A stretch of 64,000 bases of DNA from contig NZ_AFGF01000056.1 in the NCBI RefSeq assembly GCF_000219125.1, forward strand, positions 41,612-105,611. Direction: 5' to 3'. How positions within the stretch are numbered: the stretch's first letter is position 1; the number at the start of each line of letters is the position of its first letter. Positions 52,316 through 60,057 of the stretch are shown piece by piece. Source of the DNA: Acetonema longum DSM 6540 (GTDB taxonomy: Bacteria > Bacillota > Negativicutes > Sporomusales > Acetonemataceae). Position numbers and translations under genes: made by a program. The notes beneath the pieces were generated by a model. That model was given only the letters and a program-made list of their open reading frames with translations. It ran no database searches and was not told the origin of the DNA.

Positions 52316-53161
52316 GTGCGTAAACCTTTGGCCAAGCGAATTCAGGAACAGTATCCTCAGATGTCTAAGAGTCATAAAAAAATTTCCGAATATATGCTGC
52401 AGCATTATGATCAAGCCGTATTTCTGACCGCGTCTAAATTAGGTCAGCTGCTGTCAGTCAGTGAAGCCACCGTGATCCGGTTTGCCGTGCTGTTGGACTA
52501 TGACGGTTATCCGGAGCTGCAGAAAGCACTGCAGGATATGGTGCGTAACCGCATCACTACGGTGGATCGCCTGAAACTTTCCCCAAAAGACAGCCGGACC
52601 GATATTGTCCGGAGTGTATTTAATATGGACAGCGACAATATGCGGCAAACGCTGGAAAGCCTCAACACAAAGGACTTTGCACTGGCTGTAGACAAGATTA
52701 TCGGCGCCCGGCGGATTTATATCGTCAGCTTGCGCAGCGCTGTGGTGTTAGGGCAGTTTCTGCATTTTTACCTTCAGCTTCTGTTTAAAAACTGTCAGAT
52801 GGTCAGCGGCAATCTTTTTGTGGAAGGGCTTGCCGGAGTTGGACCGGAAGACTTGGTGATCGGTTTCTCCTTTGCCCGCTATACCCGTCAGACCGTGGAG
52901 AGCATGCAGTACGCCCGGGAAAAGGGAGCGTCGACCATTGGCATAACGGATACTCTGACCTCCCCCTTAGCTCAATACAGTGAAGTGCTGCTGCTGGCCC
53001 AGAGCTCCACGCCTTCCTTTATTGATTCGTTTGTGGCTCCTTTGAGTCTGGTCAATGCGCTGGTTATATCCGCCGGGACCTATGATCTGGAACAAACCAC
53101 ACAGACGTTGGCTGATTTTGAAGAGGGATGCAATAAGTTCGGGGTGTATTATAAGGAATAG
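52316..53161 (+). CDS. RpiR/MurR-family transcriptional regulator
   Basis: A 281-residue regulator with an N-terminal HTH_6 domain (residues 1-77, LLSVSEATVIRFAVLLDYDG) and a C-terminal SIS domain (about 125-260). The SIS domain senses phosphosugars or related metabolites in this family. GTG start with GGGGTG upstream. It lies between the OpuC operon and the convergent BKACE operon, so the regulated target is unknown. Confidence 0.9.
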   Translation: MRKPLAKRIQEQYPQMSKSHKKISEYMLQHYDQAVFLTASKLGQLLSVSEATVIRFAVLLDYDGYPELQKALQDMVRNRITTVDRLKLSPKDSRTDIVRSVFNMDSDNMRQTLESLNTKDFALAVDKIIGARRIYIVSLRSAVVLGQFLHFYLQLLFKNCQMVSGNLFVEGLAGVGPEDLVIGFSFARYTRQTVESMQYAREKGASTIGITDTLTSPLAQYSEVLLLAQSSTPSFIDSFVAPLSLVNALVISAGTYDLEQTTQTLADFEEGCNKFGVYYKE

Positions 53162-53170
53162 CCGGACACT

Positions 53171-53223
53171 GAAAGGAGATGGCGCATTGGGCTTCATAAA
53201 ACCCGGTGCGCCATCTCCTTTTC
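53171..53223. terminator. Convergent terminator after rpiR-like gene
   Basis: A stem of about 16 bp pairs 53171-53186 with 53207-53223, ahead of the converging BKACE gene. Confidence 0.8.
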
Positions 53224-53241
53224 AGGTCTATGATCCTGTTT

Positions 53242-54057
53242 TCAGCCGGCTAAGCCAAGTATCCGGCGGGCTTCCGCCGGGGAGGCGAGTTCCCGTCCCA
53301 TGGCTTTAGCCAAAGCGACGATTCGCTCGACCAGCATAATGTTGGTGGCCAGAACCCCTTTACTATAATAGATGTTGTCTTCCACCCCCACCCGGATATG
53401 GCCGCCAAGGGCCATGGCGATCATGGACAGAGGCAGATGCTGAGGACCAATGGCCGAGAGAGTCCAGACCGAACCCGGCGGCAGGCTGTCAACCAGGAAG
53501 AACAGATTTTTAGCAGTGGCGGGAATAGCGCCCTTGACTCCCATGACCAGATTGAACTGCAGGGGAGAAGCCAGTAATCCTTTTTTCTGGAGTTCCACGG
53601 CATTGTTGATCATGGCCAGGTCGAAAATCTCGATTTCAGGTTTGATGTTGCGTTCGTGCATGGTTTGGGCCAAGAAATGAATCAGATCCGGATCGTTAAG
53701 ATTGGCTTTATTGGGGAAATTAGTGGACCCGGTGGTAAGGCTGGCGGATTCGGGGTCGAGGGAGAGGGCTTCGGCCCTGGCTTCAGCCGAGTTGCCGGCC
53801 CTGGCGCCGGTGGAGATTTGCCGGATGACCGGACAGCCGGTTTGATCCAGGGCCTGCCAGATCTCCCGGAAACATTCGAGTCCGGCGGTAGGAAGGCCGG
53901 CATGGTCCCGGGCATGAATGTGGGCGACGGCGGCGCCGGCCTGGTGGCAGGTGACGATATCGGCGGCGATTTCGGCAGCAGTGACCGGAACATGGGGCGT
54001 CATAGCCTTGGTTGGCACATTGCCGGTGGGAGCAATGGTGATGATCAGCTTTTCCAT
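53242..54057 (-). CDS. BKACE-family beta-keto acid cleavage enzyme
   Basis: A 271-residue enzyme of the DUF849/BKACE family, which condenses a beta-keto acid with acetyl-CoA to give acetoacetate and a CoA ester. Zinc ligands are visible in AVAHIHARD and in the late VGVEDN segment; it also has STGARAG and SLTTGSTNFPN. Kce is the best-known member (3-keto-5-aminohexanoate), but the substrate here is not shown. The aminotransferase encoded just upstream suggests a keto acid derived from an amino acid. Confidence 0.9.
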   Translation of the reverse strand: MEKLIITIAPTGNVPTKAMTPHVPVTAAEIAADIVTCHQAGAAVAHIHARDHAGLPTAGLECFREIWQALDQTGCPVIRQISTGARAGNSAEARAEALSLDPESASLTTGSTNFPNKANLNDPDLIHFLAQTMHERNIKPEIEIFDLAMINNAVELQKKGLLASPLQFNLVMGVKGAIPATAKNLFFLVDSLPPGSVWTLSAIGPQHLPLSMIAMALGGHIRVGVEDNIYYSKGVLATNIMLVERIVALAKAMGRELASPAEARRILGLAG

Positions 54058-54078
54058 ATCTGTCCCCTCTTTTCCTAT

Positions 54079-55422
54079 TTATTGATAGGTTTTGGCTACA
54101 GCCTCAAATTCGGCAAAAGCAGCCACCATCCGGTCGGCCAGTTCATCAGCCTGACTGTGGGTCAGAATGAGCGGCGGCGCCAGCAGGAACTGATCGCCGT
54201 TTTCACCGTCGGCATTACCCGTGCCGGGGTAAACGATCACGCCATGCTTCATCAGAGTGATAGTCAGTTTTTCGGCGATGCCGGCGCCGGCCGGGAATGG
54301 TTCTTTGGTGGCTTTATTCTTAATCAGTTCCACCCCCTGCATGAGCCCGATACCACGCACATCGCCTACATAGGCGAAGGGCAGCAGCTTTTCCCGGAGA
54401 TTCTGCAAAAGATAGGCACCAACCGTGCGGGCATTGGCTGCCAGGTCTTCTTCAATGAGAACCTTTACCACGGCGGCGGCGACAGCGGCTGACAAGGGAT
54501 TGCCGCCATAGGTATGGCCATGGACAAAGCTGCCGGAACCATTTTTAAAAGTATCGTAAATTTTGTCTTTGGCAATAACGCCGCCCAGAGGCGAGTAACC
54601 GGCGCTCATGCCTTTGGCTGCGCAGATGAGATCGGGAATGACATCCCATTCATCAATAGCGAATATGCGGCCGGTCCGGCCAAATCCGGCCATGACCTCA
54701 TCGTCAATATACAGAATATCATAGCGATCGCAAATTTGTCGGATGATTTTGAAATAATCCCGGTGAGGAACCAAAGCACCGCAGGCGGCGCCTACCACTG
54801 TCTCAGCGATAAAGGCGGCGACGTTCTCGGGGCCGGCTTCTTTGATGGCCGTCTCCAGGGCATGGGCACATTCGACGCCGCAGGTTTCCGGCTGACAGCT
54901 GAAGGGACAACGGTAACAGTAACACTGGGGAATATGAGGGAAATCCAGGAGCAGCGGCATATATTTCTGGCGGCGTTTGTCACCGGTCATGGACAGAGCG
55001 CCGATAGTATTGCCGTGAAAGCTTTTCCAGCGGGAGATGATCCGGTGCTTCGGAGAAGCGGCGCCATCCCGCTCCAGGTAGTATTGCCGCGCCATTTTCA
55101 GCGCCGATTCAGTGGCTTCCGAACCGCCGGAAACCAGATACAGCTTATTGAGGGTACCCGGAGCCAGGGTGGCGGTCAGAGACGCCAGCTCCCGGATAGC
55201 CGGCGAAGTCCAGCGGGAGAGATGACTGAAGGCTACTTTGCGGGCTTGTTCTTCCATGGCCCGGATGACTTTGGGGTGGGCGTGCCCGAGATTGGATACG
55301 GCTGCTCCCGATGCCGCATCAATATAACGGTTGCCATCGGTGTCGTACAGATAGATTCCTTCACCATGGGAAACCTCTTTGTACTGCTTTTTTAGATTGC
55401 GGTAAAAAACATGGTCCGTCAC
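54079..55422 (-). CDS. Class III PLP-dependent aminotransferase
   Basis: A 447-residue omega-amino acid or beta-amino acid aminotransferase. The PLP motif is IDDEVMAGFGRTG, followed by catalytic Lys in AAKGMSAGYSP; the N-terminal part shows YLVSGGSEATESALKMAR. An unusual CYCYRCPFSCQPETCGVEC segment (about residues 168-187) is Cys-rich. GTG start with GGAGGGG. It is the first gene of a two-gene operon with the BKACE enzyme; a hairpin separates it from the GlcF/GlcD genes. Confidence 0.9.
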   Translation of the reverse strand: MTDHVFYRNLKKQYKEVSHGEGIYLYDTDGNRYIDAASGAAVSNLGHAHPKVIRAMEEQARKVAFSHLSRWTSPAIRELASLTATLAPGTLNKLYLVSGGSEATESALKMARQYYLERDGAASPKHRIISRWKSFHGNTIGALSMTGDKRRQKYMPLLLDFPHIPQCYCYRCPFSCQPETCGVECAHALETAIKEAGPENVAAFIAETVVGAACGALVPHRDYFKIIRQICDRYDILYIDDEVMAGFGRTGRIFAIDEWDVIPDLICAAKGMSAGYSPLGGVIAKDKIYDTFKNGSGSFVHGHTYGGNPLSAAVAAAVVKVLIEEDLAANARTVGAYLLQNLREKLLPFAYVGDVRGIGLMQGVELIKNKATKEPFPAGAGIAEKLTITLMKHGVIVYPGTGNADGENGDQFLLAPPLILTHSQADELADRMVAAFAEFEAVAKTYQ

Positions 55423-55497
55423 AGAATCCCCTCCATTTTAAAGTTTTTACTACATTATAACATTAAGATGAAGTATTTCCACTATTTTTAAATAAAA

Positions 55498-55540
55498 GAA
55501 AACCTCCAGCCGTAATTCTATCCTGCAACTGGAGGTTTTC
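55498..55540. terminator. Terminator between GlcF-like and aminotransferase genes
   Basis: GAAAACCTCCAG (55498-55509) pairs with CTGGAGGTTTTC (55529-55540) with T-rich flanks on both strands. Confidence 0.75.
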
Positions 55541-55609
55541 TCTTTCATTGTATGTTTTCATCGTGCGGTTCAGATAACAGGCGCTGGGTTTTACCTTAGA
55601 TAACGACAG

Positions 55610-56710
55610 TTACAATAATTCACTGATATGCACGGCCCGGAATTTGCCGCCGCTTTTGGCTGCGACTTTTTTGAGCCGGCCGAGACAGCGATGACATTCG
55701 GTGGCCACAATGGAAGCTCCGGTTTTTTCGATGCTGGCTTGCTTTTTAGCGGCCAAGGCATCGGCGGCTTCCGGATAATCTGACGGGAAGAAGCAGGAAC
55801 CGCCGCAGCAAGTGTCAGAGCCAGGCATCTCCACATAGTCGCCGGCGGCTTTCAGAAGATCCCGGGGCGCTTTTTTGATGCCCTGGTTTCTGCCTAAGCG
55901 GCAAGGGTCCTGATAGGTTATCTTTTCCGCGACCTTCTTCGGAGGCGTGTAGCCTATTTTCGCCAAATACTCGCTCAGTGAAACGACCTTTTGGCTGAAA
56001 ACCTTGCCCCGTTCCGCCCATTCGGCATCGTCAGCCAGATATGAGGCGGCCTTTTTGAGGACATCGCTGCAGCCGGCGCAGTCGCAGACGATCGTGTTGG
56101 CCTCTTTGTAGAGCTCAATGTTTTTTTTGGTATTCTCCAGATATTCGTCGATACGGCCGCGAATAAGAGCCGGCAGGCCGCAGCAGGCGCTATTTTTCAA
56201 AGCGACGTTGGCAGTTGAGGCTAACAGTTTTACGGTCTGAATCGCGCTGTCAGGACTGGTCAGCCGCGCAGTGCAGCCGAAGAAATAGGAAACTTTAGTA
56301 TCCTGCGCGCCTTTAGCAGACGGCAGGTTTTTACAGCATTCGACCAGGGTTTGATAACCCCGCTCCATATCCTGCTTCTCTGTGTCAGAGTAGCCTTGGC
56401 TTTTTTGCGAGGAGGCGGCGAGATACTGTCGGACCTTCATCATGGCGTCCGGGGTTTTTACTTTGCTGGCGCATACGTCGGTGCAGGCGCCGCAGAGCAG
56501 GCAGAATTCGACTGCCTCCAGAATAGCGGCTTCCGGTGCTATACCGCCTTTAATCAGCGCGCGGGCTGCGTTTATTTTGCCGCGTGAGCCGCAAACCTCC
56601 CGGTCTTTTACGGCAAACAGGGGGCAGACCAGATGACAGGAACCGCAGCGGTCGCATTGACTCACGATGGCGTTAATTTCTTTCAGCAAAGCTGTTTTAT
56701 CTTTAGTCAT
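55610..56710 (-). CDS. GlcF-like Fe-S oxidoreductase subunit (CCG domains)
   Basis: A 366-residue protein with two N-terminal [4Fe-4S] motifs (CDRCGSCHLVC and CLLCGACTDVC). Two CCG domains follow, the first with SACCGLPAL and the second with DTCCGGSCF. It serves as electron-transfer subunit for the flavoprotein encoded upstream. Glycolate or lactate oxidation is the usual role of this pair. Confidence 0.9.
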   Translation of the reverse strand: MTKDKTALLKEINAIVSQCDRCGSCHLVCPLFAVKDREVCGSRGKINAARALIKGGIAPEAAILEAVEFCLLCGACTDVCASKVKTPDAMMKVRQYLAASSQKSQGYSDTEKQDMERGYQTLVECCKNLPSAKGAQDTKVSYFFGCTARLTSPDSAIQTVKLLASTANVALKNSACCGLPALIRGRIDEYLENTKKNIELYKEANTIVCDCAGCSDVLKKAASYLADDAEWAERGKVFSQKVVSLSEYLAKIGYTPPKKVAEKITYQDPCRLGRNQGIKKAPRDLLKAAGDYVEMPGSDTCCGGSCFFPSDYPEAADALAAKKQASIEKTGASIVATECHRCLGRLKKVAAKSGGKFRAVHISELL

Positions 56711-56725
56711 AGGTGGTTTCCTCCC

Positions 56726-58114
56726 TTACCACATTTTCCCTGGGTTGAGTATCCCTTTAGGGTCCAGCGATTGTTTAACCGCTTTCAGAGTGTTGACACC
56801 TGCTTCGCTCAGGGCATCTTTTATATAATGCTGTTTGGTGATGCCGATGCCGTGTTCACCGGATAGAGTGCCGCCCAGCGCCAAAGTGGCGGCAAATATT
56901 TCTTCCACCGCGGCATGTACGCGGGGCGCCTGTTCCGGATCGGACATATCGCAGAGAATGGAAGGGTGCAGGTTACCGTCTCCCGCGTGTCCGTATACGG
57001 CAAAAGCAAGATTGTATTTGCCGGCGATCTGGCGGATTTGTCGTACGATCTCCGGAAACTCGTTGCGGGGGACCGAGATATCTTCACTGACCCGATCAGG
57101 CGCCAGAGCGCCTACTGCAGGGCTCAGGGCGCGACGAATCGCCCAAATTTCATCAGCCTCCTGGGCTGTCTTGGCGACGCGCAGCTCAATGACATCATTT
57201 TTGCGGGCGATGGCTTCAATTTGCTCGGCCTGTTTTTTGATTTCATATTCTTCGGCGCCGTCCACCTCGGTCACAATACAAGCCTCCGCCTTTTCAGGAA
57301 ATTCCATTTTGCGGTTGCGGGAAATGGCGTTCAGGCAGGTGCGGTCCATCAGTTCGGCGGAAGCAGGTACGACGCCGGATTGCAGCATTTGATGGATGGT
57401 GGCGCAGGCTCCGTCCAGGGAAGAGAATATTAACTGCAGCGTATTGCGATACTTCGGCATGGGTATAAGCCGCAGAATTGCCTTGGTCACGACGCCCAGA
57501 GTTCCTTCCGAACCGGTGAAAAGCTGCGTTAGATTATAGCCGGTGACATTTTTGATCGATTTGCCGCCGGTGTGGATGACAGTGCCGTCGGCCAGCACGA
57601 CCTCCAAACCCATGACAAAGTTGTGGGTAACACCATATTTTACGGCTCTCATGCCGCCGGCATCTTCGGCGATATTGCCGCCAATGGTCGAGAACTTGTA
57701 ACTGGCCGGGTCCGGCGGGTAGAAGAGCCCTTTCCGGGCACACAGGTTGTATATGTCACCGGTCAGTACTCCGGCTTCCACCGTGATCATCATATTTTTT
57801 TCGTCCAGCTCAATCACTTTGTTCATCCGCTCCAGGGACAGGGAGATGCCTCCTTGCAGCGGGATAGAGCCGCCGGTACGTCCGCTGGCCGCTCCCCGGG
57901 GAGTAACGGGTATGTTGTGTTCATTCGCCAGTTTCATCACCTGGGATACCTGCCCGGTAGTGAGCGGCCGTACCACCAGATCCGGCAAATTAGCCGGAAA
58001 CAGAGGCACAAAGGACGCATCGTAGGAATAGCCGAAACGGTCCAGATCTGAATCGAGAACATATTCGGCGCCGACAATGTCACGGATATTCCGGACAATT
58101 GCAGATGCGATCAT
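56726..58114 (-). CDS. GlcD-like FAD-linked 2-hydroxyacid dehydrogenase
   Basis: A 462-residue FAD_binding_4 flavoprotein: N-terminal FAD fold with PVTPRGAASGRTGGSIPLQG, and the C-terminal FAD-oxidase domain ending with EHGIGITKQHYIKDAL. It is a glycolate/D-lactate dehydrogenase-type subunit, paired with the GlcF-like gene 15 bases downstream. GGAGGAGC precedes the start. Confidence 0.92.
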   Translation of the reverse strand: MIASAIVRNIRDIVGAEYVLDSDLDRFGYSYDASFVPLFPANLPDLVVRPLTTGQVSQVMKLANEHNIPVTPRGAASGRTGGSIPLQGGISLSLERMNKVIELDEKNMMITVEAGVLTGDIYNLCARKGLFYPPDPASYKFSTIGGNIAEDAGGMRAVKYGVTHNFVMGLEVVLADGTVIHTGGKSIKNVTGYNLTQLFTGSEGTLGVVTKAILRLIPMPKYRNTLQLIFSSLDGACATIHQMLQSGVVPASAELMDRTCLNAISRNRKMEFPEKAEACIVTEVDGAEEYEIKKQAEQIEAIARKNDVIELRVAKTAQEADEIWAIRRALSPAVGALAPDRVSEDISVPRNEFPEIVRQIRQIAGKYNLAFAVYGHAGDGNLHPSILCDMSDPEQAPRVHAAVEEIFAATLALGGTLSGEHGIGITKQHYIKDALSEAGVNTLKAVKQSLDPKGILNPGKMW

Positions 58115-58260
58115 AAAAATAGCTCCTCCAATCTCACATGAAAATTTAAGAAACTTATAATTATCTTAACATAAATGTATTATAAAGGACATAAAAAGAG
58201 ATATAATCAAAGTTGTATATATACTGCGAACCGGAAGAAAAAACACTTGAGGTGATTACA

Positions 58261-58977
58261 GTGAATCTGCACACCGAATTGATAGAAAAACTCTATCAAT
58301 GCAATCTCTGTCATTTGTGCAATGAAGGGAACCTGGGTCCCACAGCGTTTAATGGCAGTATGGCCAGTCCCATCGCTATCGTCGGAGAAGGCCCCGGCGA
58401 GACAGAAGATCAGTTTGGGGTGCCTTTAATCGGCAACTCGGGGAAGTTGCTTGATAAAGCACTATGGAGTGTTGGGATTACAAGAGACAGAGTCTATACG
58501 ACAAACATAATAAAATGCCGCCCCAAGGGAAACCGAACGCCTACCGTCGATGAAGGCAGCTTTTGTGCAACGCGATGGTTAGATAACGAATTAGCCGCTG
58601 TAAAACCTAGAATTATCATCGCTTTGGGAAGTGTTGCTTTAAAGTACCTTCTTAACGCCAACGCTCGCATAACAAAGGACCGTGGAAAATGGTTTCAAAC
58701 CAAATATGGGATACCGGCTATCGCGACCTATCATCCCGCTTTCTTGCTTAGACTAACAGGGAAGGAATTAGTCAAAGCAAAATGGGAAACCTTTTACGAT
58801 TTACAGGCAGCGGCTAACCGATGCACGGAAATAGAACCGGATTATTTATTAAAATCTGCTGCCCCTCTTGACCTCTTAGCGCTATATAGTGCAAACAAAG
58901 GAAAGCAACGTGGAATTAGTGAATCAAACGTAAGAAAGGAGAATGCCAATGGAAACGAATTATCGCATAGCCTATGA
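58261..58977 (+). CDS. Family 4 uracil-DNA glycosylase with C-terminal extension
   Basis: A 238-residue Fe-S uracil-DNA glycosylase that excises uracil from DNA. Cluster ligands begin in CNLCHLC, and the active-site loop is GEGPGETEDQFGVPLIGNSG; later motifs are NIIKCRPKGNRTPT and TYHPAFLL. I start at GTG 58261 behind GAGGTG. The stop lies inside the next gene (overlap of 29 bases). A C-terminal tail of about 45 residues is not usual. Confidence 0.9.
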   Translation: MNLHTELIEKLYQCNLCHLCNEGNLGPTAFNGSMASPIAIVGEGPGETEDQFGVPLIGNSGKLLDKALWSVGITRDRVYTTNIIKCRPKGNRTPTVDEGSFCATRWLDNELAAVKPRIIIALGSVALKYLLNANARITKDRGKWFQTKYGIPAIATYHPAFLLRLTGKELVKAKWETFYDLQAAANRCTEIEPDYLLKSAAPLDLLALYSANKGKQRGISESNVRKENANGNELSHSL

Positions 58978-59566
58978 TAAAGGGTGGCAGGATGTAAAGA
59001 AAAAGCTGCCTGAAGAGATTGTCTCCCGACGCTCGGTATCCTACTGCAGCAGCAAAAACCAATTCACCGTGCCGTTTTTTAATTCAGAGTATATCCTGGA
59101 CTGCCGCAATGAAACCATTACCGGAAAAACTGCCGGGCAGATTCCTGACATTACGGCATCCATCATAATTCTTAACTACCTATCGTTTTCAGACATATCC
59201 CCTACGCCAGATAAAAAATGGGTATCGCTAAAAGAAATACCTAAGGGTGGAGCACTTTTTTATCCTGCATTTCGTAAGAATACAATTGAAGTTCTTCTCA
59301 AAACCTTTGGAAAACAGCCCAAAGAGCTGTTGACCTGTGCGGCTGCTCTGGGAGGCCAATCCGCTTCATTGGGCAGTGCATCCGTTGTTTTTCATGCATT
59401 TCCTGAAATACCTCTGTGTATAGTTATGTGGGAAGGTGACGAAGAAGTCCGGGCCAATGCCACGGTGCTTTACGACCCTTCCATTGCGGATATTCTGCAT
59501 GTTGAAAGTATTATCGGCCTCGGCATGTATCTTGCAGCGAAATTAAATCAACTGGCTAGTCGCTGA
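58949..59566 (+). CDS. DUF3786 protein
   Basis: A 205-residue protein that matches DUF3786 by its IADILHVESIIGLGMYLAAK ending and the WEGDEEVRANATVLYD block. GGAG lies five bases upstream of ATG 58949. Often found in anaerobes near redox enzymes; function unknown. It overlaps the glycosylase gene, so the two share a transcript. Confidence 0.8.
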   Translation: METNYRIAYDKGWQDVKKKLPEEIVSRRSVSYCSSKNQFTVPFFNSEYILDCRNETITGKTAGQIPDITASIIILNYLSFSDISPTPDKKWVSLKEIPKGGALFYPAFRKNTIEVLLKTFGKQPKELLTCAAALGGQSASLGSASVVFHAFPEIPLCIVMWEGDEEVRANATVLYDPSIADILHVESIIGLGMYLAAKLNQLASR

Positions 59567-59590
59567 CTGACACGGGTTATCGCAGCGACA

Positions 59591-59641
59591 TTGACATAAG
59601 ATGGAAAGCATGATATTCTGTTAATATACCCCTGTGGGTAT
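59591..59641 (+). promoter_or_regulatory. csoR promoter and CsoR operator
   Basis: TTGACA (59591-59596), 17 bases, TATTCT (59614-59619); then the inverted repeat ATACCCCTGTGGGTAT (59626-59641), a CsoR-type site at the start of the transcript. Confidence 0.75.
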
Positions 59642-59656
59642 CTAGGAGGTAATGAA

Positions 59657-59929
59657 ATGCGCCAATGTATGGATGCCGATAATCTGCATAGACGAATTAA
59701 TAAAATTATAGGACAACTCAGAGCCATTGATAAAGCAGTGGATGAAGATATCCCTTGTGAGGAACTGCTGATACAAGTTAATGCGGCGAAAAAGGCGCTT
59801 CATAAGGTGGGACAGGTTGTTTTAGAAGGCCATCTTCATCATTGTGTTCGTGAAGGCATAGAACAGGGAGATGCCGAGAAGACGATTTCCAACTTTGCAA
59901 AAGCAGTAGAACATTTTTCGCGTTTGTAA
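59657..59929 (+). CDS. csoR: CsoR-family metal-sensing repressor
   Basis: A 90-residue copper-sensor-type repressor (DUF156). Cys34, His59 and Cys63 reproduce the C-H-C ligand set and spacing (25 and 4) of Cu(I)-CsoR. NKIIGQLRAIDKAVDEDIPC is the typical helix. The gene is behind its own operator and 128 bases upstream of a P-type ATPase with a second operator, so autoregulation and control of the pump are likely. AGGAGG precedes ATG 59657. Confidence 0.92.
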   Translation: MRQCMDADNLHRRINKIIGQLRAIDKAVDEDIPCEELLIQVNAAKKALHKVGQVVLEGHLHHCVREGIEQGDAEKTISNFAKAVEHFSRL

Positions 59930-59956
59930 CACAAACCCCAGATTGTGACAATTCAG

Positions 59957-59983
59957 AGCAACCCGCAACGGTTGCTTTTTTTA
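59957..59983 (+). terminator. Terminator between csoR and the ATPase
   Basis: AGCAACC (59957-59963) pairs with GGTTGCT (59970-59976), followed by TTTTTTT. Confidence 0.8.
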
Positions 59984-59984
59984 T

Positions 59985-60044
59985 TTGACATTGCATACCC
60001 ATAGGGGTATAATCGCCTTGGTATACATATACCCCTATACGTAT
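59985..60044 (+). promoter_or_regulatory. ATPase promoter with two CsoR-type operators
   Basis: TTGACA (59985-59990), 17 bases, TATAAT (60008-60013). ATACCCATAGGGGTAT (59995-60010) lies between the two hexamers, so repressor binding would block polymerase. A second related site, ATACCCCTATACGTAT, is at 60029-60044. Confidence 0.8.
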
Positions 60045-60057
60045 AAGGAGTGATGTT

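Noticed and set aside
53656..55395. Long plus-strand frames opposite the BKACE and aminotransferase genes
   Set aside because: They are shadows of GC-rich codons of well-identified minus-strand genes and have no start signals.
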